From IMG/VR virus record IMGVR_UViG_3300049459_000135, positions 1 to 57,715 of that record: a DNA stretch of 57,715 bases; one strand, 5' to 3'. Below, one piece after another: positions 39,611 to 50,073 of this stretch. The position numbers and the translations under genes are program-made. Source of the DNA: a virus. A model generated the notes under the pieces. The model made no database searches. It was given only the letters and a program-made list of their open reading frames with translations, and was not told where the DNA came from. The number at the start of each line of letters is the position of its first letter. Positions within the stretch are counted from its first letter, which is position 1.

Positions 39611-40146
39611 TTGCCTCGCGCCTCCGTTGCCAGATATTCCCGCGAAACGTTGTGCGTATCGATGAGCCGGCGTGACCAGCCAAGGCCGAAGTCATCGTCA
39701 ATTGAATCCTGAAGCATGTAGTGATAGGCGCGCAATGCATGGAACTCGCTAAGCTCCACAAGGCCAGCACGCTTTGCGGCATCAATTGTTTTCGGGCCTA
39801 GCCATCCATCCGGCGTCACGCGGAGGCTTTTTTGTAGCCATCTCCGCACCTTGCTCGCATCCGTATTCACCGCGGCATCGAACACCGCAACGGCGAACGC
39901 CGGCGGAAGCTCCCCGCAATGACACGCATCGAAGTAACGCACGCGGTAAATGCGTTCAATCTGCGCATCGTTGAGGTCGGTCACGCGCGACGGCAAATTC
40001 CACTCGGGAAACAAACGCCGCGTATCGTCGAGCGTTGCTTGCGTGATGCCGCGGAAGGTTAAGCCGCCCGGATCATTTGGATGGTTCGATTTGCCTTTTT
40101 CCCATCCGAGCGTGTGCGACATGGCGAGCTGAAACGAATCAGTCAT
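39607..40146 (-). CDS. Endolysin, glycoside hydrolase 108 type
   Basis: 179 residues. N-terminal GWEKGKSNHPNDPGGLTFRG with Glu16 as likely catalytic acid and DPGG, matching GH108 (lysozyme-like) phage enzymes; C-terminal peptidoglycan-binding-like part (FDAAVNTDASKVRRWLQKSL). It cleaves the cell wall at lysis. No signal peptide, so holin-dependent release is expected. Confidence 0.9.
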   Translation of the reverse strand: MTDSFQLAMSHTLGWEKGKSNHPNDPGGLTFRGITQATLDDTRRLFPEWNLPSRVTDLNDAQIERIYRVRYFDACHCGELPPAFAVAVFDAAVNTDASKVRRWLQKSLRVTPDGWLGPKTIDAAKRAGLVELSEFHALRAYHYMLQDSIDDDFGLGWSRRLIDTHNVSREYLATEARGK

Positions 40147-40631
40147 GATGGCTTACTCCTTCCATCGCCTCGACGAAACTCGCGCCGGAATTCCTCGAGG
40201 GCGCCGAGTCGTTCATGTATTTCATTACCCTTTTTGTGAATCCATCCCCTGATACCTTCCCGATTATTTCCAATCTCACGCTCGACGGCCTCGACCCGGC
40301 GCCGTAGCTCGTGCACTGCCTCGTGCGAAGTCTCGCCGCGCGAGTCTTTCCATTGGCGCAGTTCGTCGATGAACTCTTCAGATTGCCGTAAACGTTCGAC
40401 GAAACCGGCGTATCCATTGACCGGCTTGTCTTCGATGCGTCCTAAGCGTGTCTCGAGTGTGCCGGCGCGCTTGTGGATTTCCTCAAAACGATAATTGATG
40501 TGCTTCTCTCGCTCGGCGTCCGTTGCCGCGATTCTCTCGACGCGCGTGCGATCGCGCGCCCACGCACCGAATGCCCCGAGTGCGATCGACACGATAGGCG
40601 AAATCCATATTGCCCACTCGGGCGCGGCCAT
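40143..40631 (-). CDS. Membrane-anchored coiled-coil protein, 162 aa
   Basis: One N-terminal membrane segment (WAIWISPIVSIALGAFGAWA), then an uninterrupted coiled coil (RFEEIHKRAGTLETRLGRIE, VHELRRRVEAVEREIGNNRE). Overlaps the endolysin start by 4 bases. Could be a holin-like or inner-membrane spanin-like protein. Confidence 0.7.
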   Translation of the reverse strand: MAAPEWAIWISPIVSIALGAFGAWARDRTRVERIAATDAEREKHINYRFEEIHKRAGTLETRLGRIEDKPVNGYAGFVERLRQSEEFIDELRQWKDSRGETSHEAVHELRRRVEAVEREIGNNREGIRGWIHKKGNEIHERLGALEEFRREFRRGDGRSKPS

Positions 40632-40635
40632 CTAT

Positions 40636-41772
40636 TCACGCTCCTAAGTAGTAGAGATAAAACGAAGGCAATCGACCGATGTTAACTGGATCAGTTTGCA
40701 CCGTCCCGCTTGCATCATGTTGGACAAAAAGCTCGATGTAATCGCCGGCGGCGAGCTCCACGGGCTGCGCGTGTTGGATGGATCGCACGTCCGCGTTGTG
40801 CTCAACGTAGACGATATCCGACGAGCCGTTTTTGCGGACGATGAGCCGCCGATAACTTCCATCGCCGGAATTCGTGAGCGTGATATTAAACCCGGCAACG
40901 AATGTACCCGTTTTTCCCGATGGCACCGTGAAGCGATATGCGTCCGTGAATTGATCGAAGTAACTATCCGTATCGATCTCCGTCACGTTCCATCCGCCTA
41001 AATGCGCGTCGTCAGTCCACGTCAGATAATTCGTTGTCGAAACCATGACGCCGCTAAACGTGCTCGAGCCGCCGCCGCCCCCGCCACCGCTGCCCGTTGC
41101 CGCCGCCCCAACGCGCCAACGTTGGACGCCGGTGTCATCTTGCCGAAGAATGAGCACGCCACCGAGCGGCGGAATGTCGAAGTCTTCAGCGTTCGGACAC
41201 AAAAAGCATTCATCAATCCCGCCCGCATCGTGCTCGATGGTAAGCACGCCGACCGCGCTTGCATTCCACAGCCAAAAGCGATGACCTTCTTCGGTAACGG
41301 TGAGTCTTTGAAACGACGAGCCGGCGTCATCCGGCGTTAAAAATACGTCGCTCGTGTCCTCATCAAAGCCGGTCGTGTCGAAGCTAAGACTTGCGCCCGG
41401 ATCAAGAACCGTTGCGACGTTAAGCGGATCGTATGCGCCGGCGCCGCCGCCGGCGGCCTCGATCCAAACGTCCGCAATGAATTCAAGGCGCATCGCCTCA
41501 TCGACCACGAACGCGGCCCAGCCCGTCTCGGGCGTAATGAATTTCCACCCGCCCGAGTAATACGCAACGTCGTGCTCGGCGCCGCCTTCATCTGCAGCGG
41601 TCAATATGTACCGGTCGCCGTCGGCCGGCACGCCGGGAAGGCTCGCGACGCGCGACAGCACGCGCAATTGACACACGACTTCGATCGCGCGCCACCCGGC
41701 GTTAACTTTGACCTCGGGTTGCGCTTGCGCGGGCGCGAGCTCCGGCAATTTTAAAATCGGCGTCTCGCTCAT
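40636..41772 (-). CDS. Tail tip or fibre protein with DUF2793-like and C1q-like domains
   Basis: ATG 41772 overlaps the tip protein stop (ATGA), 378 residues. The N-terminus (ILKLPELAPAQAQPEVKVNA then GWRAIEVVCQLRVLS) fits the DUF2793 pattern found behind tail-tip proteins; the middle is Gly-rich (GSGGGGGGGSS); the C-terminus (GTFVAGFNITLTNSGDGSYR then RLIVRKNGSS) resembles a C1q/TNF-like head. Likely receptor-binding. Confidence 0.75.
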   Translation of the reverse strand: MSETPILKLPELAPAQAQPEVKVNAGWRAIEVVCQLRVLSRVASLPGVPADGDRYILTAADEGGAEHDVAYYSGGWKFITPETGWAAFVVDEAMRLEFIADVWIEAAGGGAGAYDPLNVATVLDPGASLSFDTTGFDEDTSDVFLTPDDAGSSFQRLTVTEEGHRFWLWNASAVGVLTIEHDAGGIDECFLCPNAEDFDIPPLGGVLILRQDDTGVQRWRVGAAATGSGGGGGGGSSTFSGVMVSTTNYLTWTDDAHLGGWNVTEIDTDSYFDQFTDAYRFTVPSGKTGTFVAGFNITLTNSGDGSYRRLIVRKNGSSDIVYVEHNADVRSIQHAQPVELAAGDYIELFVQHDASGTVQTDPVNIGRLPSFYLYYLGA

Positions 41773-44700
41773 ACGATGGCCTCGACTGGATGGCCTCGGC
41801 CGACGATGGCCGAGAGTTGATAAACAAGCACGCGGACCGGATCGCCTGGCGTCAAGCCGTCGGCGGTTTGGTCCGCGGCCGAATAGATCACGGTCGGCGT
41901 GGAGCTCGTGAGCGTCCGCACAACCGACGTTAAATCCATGATGTCGATTTCGTACGCTTCGGTTTCCTCCGACAACGGCACGTCGGCGCCGCCGTGAAGG
42001 GTGTCGCCGAAGCGTCCGCGGCGCGTCCATGTAAGCGTTAGATTGTCGGAGCCGTCGCGCGTGCCGGCGAGGTCCACGGGGGAGAACGGCTTTAACGCTT
42101 CGCCGGCGCCCGCAAAGGTTTGATTAACGCCGGTCGCATCCGATGCATTGACGGTGATGGCGCGATAAATGAATGACGCGCCGATTTGTGAGTGTTGAAG
42201 CGGCAAACGGCCGACGCCGGGACCACTCAACAAAACGAACGTGTCGGCGATGAGTGAACCGCCGACGTTGTGCTCTGTCCCGCGGCGCCCGCGCAGTAAT
42301 CCAGTCAGGCGCCAATTGTTCGCCGTGTATTCCACGGCATCGCGGAACTGGACAATTTCCCAGCGGCCATGTGCGCCAATCGCCGCGGCGTTCGCGCCGG
42401 CGAGCACATCGGCCTCGGTGCGCGACTCGAGCGAGAACCGTTCCGGCAACTCGACAAGCAATTCGTTTGCATCATCCCATGTCGTCGTAATGCCGGACGG
42501 GAGCGCGGTGACGAGCTCGCCGACGCGCGCTTCGGATGTGATCGTGAGCAATTGCGTGAACGTCGTTCCATCGACGGAGCGACGGACCGCGACGCCTTGC
42601 CACCGATTACCGGCGCCGGTCGCCATCGCCGCGGCATAAATACCCGCGTCGTCGTCTTCATCCCGAAGCGGCGCCAGGTCGAGCAATACCAAGTCGGAGG
42701 CCTTCAGAATCGTGATGACTTGCGGCGATCGATTCGGCACGGAGGCAACCGCAGTTGACACGAATGCGTCGGCGTCGTCGCGCACCGTTTCAAACCTGCG
42801 CAAGATCGGTATCGATTCTGTGATGTTGACGATTCGCACGCGCTGTATGCGGCCGTCAATGGGCACCGTCACGGCGTCCGCGCATTCGAGCGCCGATTGC
42901 GATTGATCGCCCGCGAAGGAATGCGACCAGCGCGACACCCAGGCATCGGCTTGCACGATTTCGGCGATTTGCTTCGCTTGATCGTCCGTGATGCCGGCGA
43001 CGACATCAAGGTCGATGTCTTGCACGGCGTCGGTTTCCACGCGCACCGAGCTCTGTTGCTCGCCGCGTTCATAGTCGCGGCTTTCCGCCAAGTAATGCAC
43101 GCGCACGACGCGCGGGAGCTCCACGTCTTGCGCCTTCTTCGTCGTGATCAGCGGCGGCCGGTCCGTGCCGGCCTCATGCGCGCCTAAGTCTTCCTCAGTC
43201 AGCGCCGCGACAATGGGCTTGCCGCGCACGACAAAGCGCAACGTTTCGTCACTCTCGACGATATCGAAGAGGCCAATCGGTCGAAGCGGTTCGATGAGCG
43301 ACCTTGCGGTGGAGACACGAGTCGATGCAAAAAAGCCGACGTTGATCGTTCTTAAGTCTTCGACATCAATGTTAGTCAGGCCCACGCGCGCACACACCTC
43401 GCGCACGATTTGCGCGAGTGAAACGTACGTGCTATCGAGCACCGTGCGCCGCCGTGTAATGGAGTAAAGACGCGGCACATCTGGCGCGCCACTGCCCAAA
43501 TGTTGCGGGTAAATGTCGTCGCCGCTTTCGTTGAGCAGCGGATTGACAAAATGCTTGCCGCCTTCTATCAAGCCCGCCGCATACGCTTCGGTGTAGGCAT
43601 TCGTCCAAAATTCCTCGGACAAAGCGTCGGGCGTCTCTTCGATGATGTTTTGCGGAAAGGCGGGACCGAGCGGCAAGGCATCCACATAACCAATTTGCAA
43701 AGCCCAAAAGAAAAAGCCTTCGTCGGTCCAGTATTTACTTTCCGCAATCGTTCCGTCTTCAAGCTCGCAAAAGTTCGGGCTGATAAAATCCGCCGGCGGC
43801 AGGCCGAGCGGCAAACAAGGATTATCCGGCGCGCGATACTGCGCTTTCACTTCGATGAAAACGCAGCGCCAAAAATGCGCGGTCGATTCCGGCGATGGAT
43901 CGCCGAAGCCGTTTACGAAAAAGTCAGAGGTCGGCGCGGAACTCGGCGGCGAGTTTTCGCCGGGCACGACTTCCATAACAAAGACACCGCCACCTTGCGA
44001 TGTAAACGTGTTCATTAGTCTGACGATGAACTGCCCGAAGCCGATAAAGCCAGGATTGCCGGGACTTATCGGCGACTGAAGCGAGAACTGCGACGAGTAC
44101 GCCGGAAGCGCCATTGCCTCGTTAAATTCCTCGAGCGAGAAGCCGAACGCAAACTCCGTGTAAACATGCGAAACACGGTCGCCGTAAATATTCGCTGGCA
44201 ATGTCGAAACGAGAATGTGACCGTAGGCTTTATCGCGTTCCTCAATGATGAACTGCAACTGAATTTCGGTATCGGTCACGTCATTGATTGGATTCCCGCT
44301 TGTGTCCGTGTGGTCCGTGCTGTACTTGTGAACGTTGCGCGGGTTTTGCGCGCCGCCGCCGAGGAACGTATACCGAGCCGACGGCGAATATTCCGTGACT
44401 TCGACGACGGCTTCGTTAGCGGTCGTCATCAAAAAGCGGAAGCTCGGATGATGCCGGCCTTGATCGTCTTTTAACTGCCGATGCGGCATGACGATATAGG
44501 CTAACCCTCGATAGGCCGGGACATTGCCCGCGCCCTTATCAAGCTCGATCGTCGGGTCGGGCAACTGGTCTTCGTTGCCATCGTAAAAAACAAAAGCGTC
44601 GGCATATGCCGCGCTCGCCGATTGCCGTTCGTTATAGGTGTCTGCGCTCTCGTCCTCGCGAATCGGTCGCACGTCATAGACGATTGCGCCGTTCTCCCAC

Positions 44701-45089
44701 ACCGCGGCAATGCCGAGGCCTTCGGCGTGCTCGCATAAGCCAATGGCGATATTTTGATAATACGAATACGTCGTGACACTTTGCTCGGGCGCCCCTTTGC
44801 CGCCTTGCTTTTCCGTCGTCTCGACCTCGACGAGCTCGCCGAGATGTATCACCGTGCCCGGCACCGGCGGCGAACCCCACGGGATAATCACCGGGCCGCC
44901 GATTTCCGCCGTCGTCGTGTTCAAGTCCTCGAGGCGCGGACCGCTAGCGCTCGGAAGTTGCGTCGGAAATAACGCGGAGCCGGCTAACAACCCGAGTTGA
45001 AACCCGTAGGCCGCGCCCGCCGGTCCACCGACGACGAATCCAATGACGCCGCCGACGACGGCTGTTATGCCTTGACCGAAGTTACTCAT
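41769..45089 (-). CDS. Large tail tip (host specificity) protein, GTA/phage J-type
   Basis: 1106 residues. N-terminal Gly-rich hydrophobic segment (AVVGGVIGFVVGGPAGAAYG), a conserved GPRLEDLNTTTAEIGGPVII region and PWGSPPVPGTVIHLGELVEV, then the TIM-barrel-like and tail-tip domains (SFRFLMTTANEAVVEVTEYS, SITRRRTVLDSTYVSLAQIV, FYLAESR-type strands) and FnIII-like C-terminal part. It is the tip protein that sets host range in this tail type. It follows the NlpC/P60 gene by an 8-base overlap. Confidence 0.88.
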   Translation of the reverse strand: MSNFGQGITAVVGGVIGFVVGGPAGAAYGFQLGLLAGSALFPTQLPSASGPRLEDLNTTTAEIGGPVIIPWGSPPVPGTVIHLGELVEVETTEKQGGKGAPEQSVTTYSYYQNIAIGLCEHAEGLGIAAVWENGAIVYDVRPIREDESADTYNERQSASAAYADAFVFYDGNEDQLPDPTIELDKGAGNVPAYRGLAYIVMPHRQLKDDQGRHHPSFRFLMTTANEAVVEVTEYSPSARYTFLGGGAQNPRNVHKYSTDHTDTSGNPINDVTDTEIQLQFIIEERDKAYGHILVSTLPANIYGDRVSHVYTEFAFGFSLEEFNEAMALPAYSSQFSLQSPISPGNPGFIGFGQFIVRLMNTFTSQGGGVFVMEVVPGENSPPSSAPTSDFFVNGFGDPSPESTAHFWRCVFIEVKAQYRAPDNPCLPLGLPPADFISPNFCELEDGTIAESKYWTDEGFFFWALQIGYVDALPLGPAFPQNIIEETPDALSEEFWTNAYTEAYAAGLIEGGKHFVNPLLNESGDDIYPQHLGSGAPDVPRLYSITRRRTVLDSTYVSLAQIVREVCARVGLTNIDVEDLRTINVGFFASTRVSTARSLIEPLRPIGLFDIVESDETLRFVVRGKPIVAALTEEDLGAHEAGTDRPPLITTKKAQDVELPRVVRVHYLAESRDYERGEQQSSVRVETDAVQDIDLDVVAGITDDQAKQIAEIVQADAWVSRWSHSFAGDQSQSALECADAVTVPIDGRIQRVRIVNITESIPILRRFETVRDDADAFVSTAVASVPNRSPQVITILKASDLVLLDLAPLRDEDDDAGIYAAAMATGAGNRWQGVAVRRSVDGTTFTQLLTITSEARVGELVTALPSGITTTWDDANELLVELPERFSLESRTEADVLAGANAAAIGAHGRWEIVQFRDAVEYTANNWRLTGLLRGRRGTEHNVGGSLIADTFVLLSGPGVGRLPLQHSQIGASFIYRAITVNASDATGVNQTFAGAGEALKPFSPVDLAGTRDGSDNLTLTWTRRGRFGDTLHGGADVPLSEETEAYEIDIMDLTSVVRTLTSSTPTVIYSAADQTADGLTPGDPVRVLVYQLSAIVGRGHPVEAIV

Positions 45090-45501
45090 AGGCCACGCTC
45101 GGCAAGTTCCAAATGCTGTCAGTCATGCGCAACCACGGCTCGCCGTAACGATGTTCGACGACGCGGCCCGCGCGTTCATAGCAGTGAATCAAATTGCGGC
45201 CCGTGCACAGCGCAACGTGCGAGGCAATCGATTCGCGCGGCCATCTAACGAGAATGAGCGTCGCCGGCGCCGCGCTATCCGTGCGCGTGCAATATCGCTC
45301 GAGGATTTCGCCGAGCTCGCGCGATGGGCCGCGACCGTAGTCGCGCGGCTCCGCGTAGTCGGCCGGCAAAGCACCGCACGAGCGCATGAGCTCCACAAGC
45401 AAGCCGGCGCAATCCACGCCAAGCCGTGAACGGCCTTGATGTCGAAACGGCACGCCGACCCACATGCGCGCCGCGGTGATGATCGATTCGGGCGTATTCA
45501 T
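45082..45501 (-). CDS. NlpC/P60 tail peptidase
   Basis: 139 residues. Catalytic Cys31 in GVDCAGLLVEL, His95 in ASHVALCTG and a later polar residue give the papain-like triad. In tails with DUF2163 and a big tip protein this enzyme helps assembly or opens the cell wall during injection. Confidence 0.9.
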   Translation of the reverse strand: MNTPESIITAARMWVGVPFRHQGRSRLGVDCAGLLVELMRSCGALPADYAEPRDYGRGPSRELGEILERYCTRTDSAAPATLILVRWPRESIASHVALCTGRNLIHCYERAGRVVEHRYGEPWLRMTDSIWNLPSVAYE

Positions 45502-46397
45502 GTCGCGCCTTTCAGTAACGCCAGCACGCCAGGAATAAAGACGCCGTAGGCGCGCATGTTGTCTAAGTTGTTATGCACGTCTTTGCACGTCTCATAACGT
45601 CGATCGCATCCGGGCGGCAAAATAAAAGTGTCGCCTGGCGCAACGTCCGCCGGCGTTTCCTCAAGCAGTTCAATGTCGAGCACGTCTTCGTCGATAGCTG
45701 CATGCTTGACTTGACGATTGAAGCCGTCGCAATCGCCGGATGTAAACGTGGTTCGCGCCGTGTCGTAATAGGTATCCGTTAGCGGCGCCGCGCCGGCATC
45801 TAACAACACGGTGAACCGCTTGCGACTCGTGACGGCCGTGATCGTGCCCGTGCGCGTGATAGGCGCCAGGTCCTTTTTGCACCGCGCGTCACCGAATACA
45901 ACGACGTTGCAGGTTTCGCCGTAGGTTTGCCCGACATTTTGCGAGAGCAATTGCGTGAGGCCGCGAACTTCCGTTCGATATTGCCCGTTACTATCACGCT
46001 CGAAATTGCCTAAGAAGCCGTGACGCTTGTACAGCGCGCCATCATTCGGCGCCTGCCAGTTCACAACGAACAGTGTCACGCTTGCTTTGTCGAGCACACC
46101 GGATTCCATGTCCGCCACCGTCACGTCGGGAATCAAAAGCTCGTCGCCTCGCGCCGCGCCTTCGACCTCCATATTGTCCACGCTCATGTCGGAGTTTGAC
46201 GTCACCTCCGACCCGCGAACACCGGCTTGCGAGAGGTAGACGCCGGCGAGCGGTCCGGTGTCGATCGCTAAGTCGCGGTCGTGCTCCGTGCTGAGAATTC
46301 GGCCGCCGTTTCGTTTCACGACACGCCAGCACACGGCGAGCGTTGTGACTTCACTTTGCAGATGCGCAAACAGCGCCGGCGTTATGGATGTTTTCAT
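45498..46397 (-). CDS. Tail hub protein, DUF2163/BR0599 type
   Basis: 299 residues. N-terminal SVDNMEVEGAARGDELLIPD and AGVRGSEVTSNSDMSV with ILSTEHDRDLAI; C-terminal LTQLLSQNVGQTYGETCNVV and FGDARCKKDL, a Cys-rich end (CDGFNRQV, CDRRYETCKD). Matches the DUF2163 plus phage_BR0599 pair of gene-transfer-agent-like baseplates. Confidence 0.88.
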   Translation of the reverse strand: MKTSITPALFAHLQSEVTTLAVCWRVVKRNGGRILSTEHDRDLAIDTGPLAGVYLSQAGVRGSEVTSNSDMSVDNMEVEGAARGDELLIPDVTVADMESGVLDKASVTLFVVNWQAPNDGALYKRHGFLGNFERDSNGQYRTEVRGLTQLLSQNVGQTYGETCNVVVFGDARCKKDLAPITRTGTITAVTSRKRFTVLLDAGAAPLTDTYYDTARTTFTSGDCDGFNRQVKHAAIDEDVLDIELLEETPADVAPGDTFILPPGCDRRYETCKDVHNNLDNMRAYGVFIPGVLALLKGAT

Positions 46398-47068
46398 GCG
46401 CGCGGCAGTTCTAGAATCGAGAAACTTGCTTCGTCAAGGCGGAAATCTTCGACGCGCAACGGCAACTCGGAATCAAAGCGCGCGGGTATGTCGAACTGTC
46501 CGCCCCACGTGTTCGGCACGCCGTCGAAACCCAAGCCGACGGTTATAATTCCGGTCGATGTGTCGAGCGTCCATGTTGCCGCGTCTTGCTCCGCGCCGAC
46601 TTCGTTCGCAACCGCAATTGCGTCGGCAACCGGTTTCGCAATCCGTCGCTCATAAATCAGCAGCGTCGGACCTTCACCGATTTTGTATTGCTTCCAGAGC
46701 TCGAATTGCGTGCCCGAACTGCCGTCGACTTCGATTAACGGTTGATCGGTTGCGGCCGGTTGCACGTCCACCTCATCGACCACAAACCCTTGCTCGGTGG
46801 ATAGGTAATCGGTCGGGTCTTGCACGCGAAAGCCGGCCGTGCGCGCGCGCATCACGCGAAAGAAGCGCAACAGATACGGAATATCTGAAACGCGATCGCG
46901 TGGAATCGTCACGCCGATGCGTATGCGCGCCTCATCGACAAACAGATTGCGGGATTCTCGGCGGCGACCGCGCTTAGTGATGGACGTGTCATATTCGGCC
47001 GAAACCTCATACACCCATCCGCGCGGAAGCTCGAGACGGGGCGCCTCGATAAAAACAGGAACAGGCAT
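46394..47068 (-). CDS. Distal tail protein, DUF2460 type
   Basis: 224 residues. RLELPRGWVYEVSAEYDTSI, RDRVSDIPYLLRFFRVMRAR and GFRVQDPTDYLSTEQGF fit DUF2460. It forms the ring where tube meets tip. Order DUF2460-DUF2163-NlpC-tip matches the canonical module. Confidence 0.88.
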   Translation of the reverse strand: MPVPVFIEAPRLELPRGWVYEVSAEYDTSITKRGRRRESRNLFVDEARIRIGVTIPRDRVSDIPYLLRFFRVMRARTAGFRVQDPTDYLSTEQGFVVDEVDVQPAATDQPLIEVDGSSGTQFELWKQYKIGEGPTLLIYERRIAKPVADAIAVANEVGAEQDAATWTLDTSTGIITVGLGFDGVPNTWGGQFDIPARFDSELPLRVEDFRLDEASFSILELPRA

Positions 47069-47079
47069 AAGAGCAACCC

Positions 47080-50073
47080 TCAGTTATTGCGGCGAACGGC
47101 GTCGGCGACTGCGCGCCCGGCGCCGGCGGCGGCTTGCGTTGCCGTGCGGCGGCCCGTCTCACGGTCGGGTGCCTGAATGGTCTGATAAATGCGAACGGCT
47201 AAAGATGGCTCGCCGTCCCGTCGGGACGAGCTGGTCCGCAAAGCGTTCGCCGGCGGCGCCATGCCGACTAAACCGCCGCTTGCAAAGCGCGGCATGTGAA
47301 CCGCGGGCATGCCCCGCGCATTGAACTCGCGCAAGAATTGCAGCGCGCCCGGCTGCTCGACGACTCGATTGCGCACGACAAATTCGCGATTACTGATGCG
47401 TAGGAGATTGCCCCGGCCCGCAACGGCAAGAATTGAATCGGACACGCCAGTACCCGGCCCGCGCACAAGTCCGCCTTCAGCCAATGCGGCGGCACCCGCG
47501 ATGCTCGCGACACCCGAGCCGGCCGACGCGGCGCCGGCCGCCGCCGCCGCTGCCGCGAGTTGCGCTGCCGCGGCACTGATCGCCGCGGCGCCGACGTTCA
47601 GCGATGCGCCGGCCGCCGACAGTGTGGTTGCGGATGCGGCGACGGCGGTCGCTCCACCGGTGACGGTTGCACCCGCGGTTGCAAGACTGGCCGCGGCGGC
47701 TTCGGTCGCCGCCGCGCGTGCCGCGGCTTGCGTTGTCTCGGCGGCGGCGGCGGCCTGACCCGTGACGGCTCCCGCCCCGCCTTGCGCCGCATCGGCTCCG
47801 ATGCTGAGCGCGCTTTCAATGCCGCGCGTCAACTGCTTGCTAATAATGTCCGCGCTGAAGTCTTTGAACACTTGCAACAGTGTGTCACCGAGTGATCGCA
47901 CGGCGTCTTCGAGCGAATGAATTTCGTCGATGTGTTGGAAGATATCGCGGAAGCCTTCGCGCAAGCCTTCGCTCGTTTGTTGTTTGAACTGCGCGACAAC
48001 ATCGGTTGCGCCCTTAAAGCTCGCTTCGATTTGCGCGACGGAATCGGCGTACTGTTGGGCTTGGGTGATGAGCTCCGGAACGCCGGTCTTTTGCGCCGCT
48101 TCCAATTGTTGCGCGGAGATCGCCTTCAGGACTTCGAGCCGCTTGCCTTCCAAAGCAATAAGACGGTCTTCGCCTTCGACTTGCCCTATGACGCCGGCTT
48201 CCTGGTCTCGGCGGATTTGCTCCGCGTCGCGATTGAAGGAGTCGAGCGCCGTGCGTCCGCGGCGACTGACTTCCTCGAAATCAAATTGAGATGTTCGCGC
48301 GGCCGACAGTCGTCGCACCTGGTCGTCAATCTCCGACTGATCGGCGCCCGCGCGCGTGAGCAATTCGCGGAGCTCGCGCGACTCGACGGTGAGATTGCGC
48401 AGGAAAACCGAATGTCGATTGCCTTCGAGCTCATCCAACGTATTGAAGGCTTGGATTTGCTCTTGCGTGAGTTGCCGTTGCGCGGCCACCTGTTCGGCGT
48501 CTAACGCTTGCATCGTTCGCGCGTGCTCGACCTCACTCACTTGAATCTTGGCGTCAAGGTCGGCCAATTGCTCACGCAGTTTGAGCCGGCGCGCTTCGAT
48601 GTCTGCATTCAGCGATGCGCCTTGCGTGGATGCTGCCGCCGGTGTCGCGGGTTTCTGGCCGACCGCTTGCGCGCGCACGGCCTCGCGCTGGCGTGTCAAT
48701 TCGCTGATTTGCGCGCCTTCGTTTTGCAAAAGCACCTGGCGTTGCGCGCGTAGGTTCGCAATTTCCGCCGCGGCCTGTTTGTCCGCGAGCTCGCGCCGGC
48801 GCCGGTAGTACTCCGTGAGACTGATTAAGCCGGCCTTGTACGCTTGCTCGTTCGCGTCGGCCATTTGGTCGAGATGCGCTTTCTGCAGCGATAGCTCATT
48901 GTCGAGTTGAGATTTGAGAAACGCCGCGCGCGCTTGCGCGACCCGCTGGTCTATCGCGTTGATGGCTGGCGCAACGGTGCCCGTTTGTTTGCGTTCTTTC
49001 GGCGCCGGCGGCGTCGCGAGCTTTTCGTAATCGTCGGCGATGTCCTGCACATAGCCTTTTGCAATCGCGCTGGTTTCATCAAAAAACCGCGCGACCGCGG
49101 CTTTCGCAGCCGTGAAATCTAAGGTCGCGAGCGCAACCCCGCTGTCAACGGCCAGGCGAATAAACGCGCCGAAGGCGGCCGTCTGCGCGCCGATGAGTTT
49201 CCCGATAGTCGTAAAGACGAACACGGCCGATTTAAGTAGCCACCCGAGCGCGGTTCCGAGCGCGCGGACCGGGCTGATACCCTCGCTTTCGATCGCGGCG
49301 CCGAACGCTTCCAGCGCATCCGTGATCGGCGGCAAGAAGCCGGAAAGGAAAAAGCTTGCGGTACCTTCGGCTTGAATTTGCAGGTTTTGAAATGCGTCAT
49401 TGGCGCGGGCCGCGGCTTGCGCCAAGTCGGTTCCGACCAGCACGCCGGCTTTTCGAGCCGCTTCAATAAAGGGCTCGATACCCTGTTCACCTACGGCGTT
49501 TAGCGCCGGTATCAACTCGTTCGCGCTCTTATTAAACAACTGAGTGGCGAGTGCGGATTTTGTGGCGCCGTCGGGAATGTTAGCCAGGCGCGAGGCGATG
49601 AGCTCGAGCGCGCGCGGCGCGTCCAAGCCTTTCAAGTCTTCGACCGCAAGACCGATGCGCGAGAATGCGTCGGCCGTCTCAGGTGCACCGGAACGCAATT
49701 CATCCAAGCGCCGGCTCGTCGCAAACAATAGGCCTTGCAATTCCTCTTGACTGCTATTGCTCGTGACGAACGCATGCGTTAGGCCGCTGATTTCCTCCGT
49801 TGTACCGCCGACTTTTTGTTGTAGCTTGCCGGTTGCGTCTGCGGCCTCGAGCGCGTGCTTTGAAACCGACAGGATTGCAAAGCCCGTTGCCGCAAGGCCA
49901 AGCGTCGGAAGCAATGCTTTTAGATCAAGCGCGGCTTGTTTCAATAGCGTAAGGCCGCCGGTCGAGCGCTTGTTCGACTTGTCGGCTTCGTTTTGCAGTT
50001 GCCGGAGCCCGGCCAACACTTCTTGAAGGCCTTCCGGAGTCAACCTAACGCGGATGTCTGCGGGGTTACTCAT
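47080..50073 (-). CDS. Tape measure protein
   Basis: 997 residues, the longest tail gene apart from the tip protein. Begins MSNPADIRVRLTPEGLQEVL then a coiled region, has hydrophobic stretches (TLGLAATGFAILSVSKHALE), long charged coils and an Ala-rich part near 780-860 (AAAETTQAAARAAATEAAAA). Its length (997 aa) suggests a tail of about 150 nm by the usual 0.15 nm per residue rule. Confidence 0.9.
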   Translation of the reverse strand: MSNPADIRVRLTPEGLQEVLAGLRQLQNEADKSNKRSTGGLTLLKQAALDLKALLPTLGLAATGFAILSVSKHALEAADATGKLQQKVGGTTEEISGLTHAFVTSNSSQEELQGLLFATSRRLDELRSGAPETADAFSRIGLAVEDLKGLDAPRALELIASRLANIPDGATKSALATQLFNKSANELIPALNAVGEQGIEPFIEAARKAGVLVGTDLAQAAARANDAFQNLQIQAEGTASFFLSGFLPPITDALEAFGAAIESEGISPVRALGTALGWLLKSAVFVFTTIGKLIGAQTAAFGAFIRLAVDSGVALATLDFTAAKAAVARFFDETSAIAKGYVQDIADDYEKLATPPAPKERKQTGTVAPAINAIDQRVAQARAAFLKSQLDNELSLQKAHLDQMADANEQAYKAGLISLTEYYRRRRELADKQAAAEIANLRAQRQVLLQNEGAQISELTRQREAVRAQAVGQKPATPAAASTQGASLNADIEARRLKLREQLADLDAKIQVSEVEHARTMQALDAEQVAAQRQLTQEQIQAFNTLDELEGNRHSVFLRNLTVESRELRELLTRAGADQSEIDDQVRRLSAARTSQFDFEEVSRRGRTALDSFNRDAEQIRRDQEAGVIGQVEGEDRLIALEGKRLEVLKAISAQQLEAAQKTGVPELITQAQQYADSVAQIEASFKGATDVVAQFKQQTSEGLREGFRDIFQHIDEIHSLEDAVRSLGDTLLQVFKDFSADIISKQLTRGIESALSIGADAAQGGAGAVTGQAAAAAETTQAAARAAATEAAAASLATAGATVTGGATAVAASATTLSAAGASLNVGAAAISAAAAQLAAAAAAAGAASAGSGVASIAGAAALAEGGLVRGPGTGVSDSILAVAGRGNLLRISNREFVVRNRVVEQPGALQFLREFNARGMPAVHMPRFASGGLVGMAPPANALRTSSSRRDGEPSLAVRIYQTIQAPDRETGRRTATQAAAGAGRAVADAVRRNN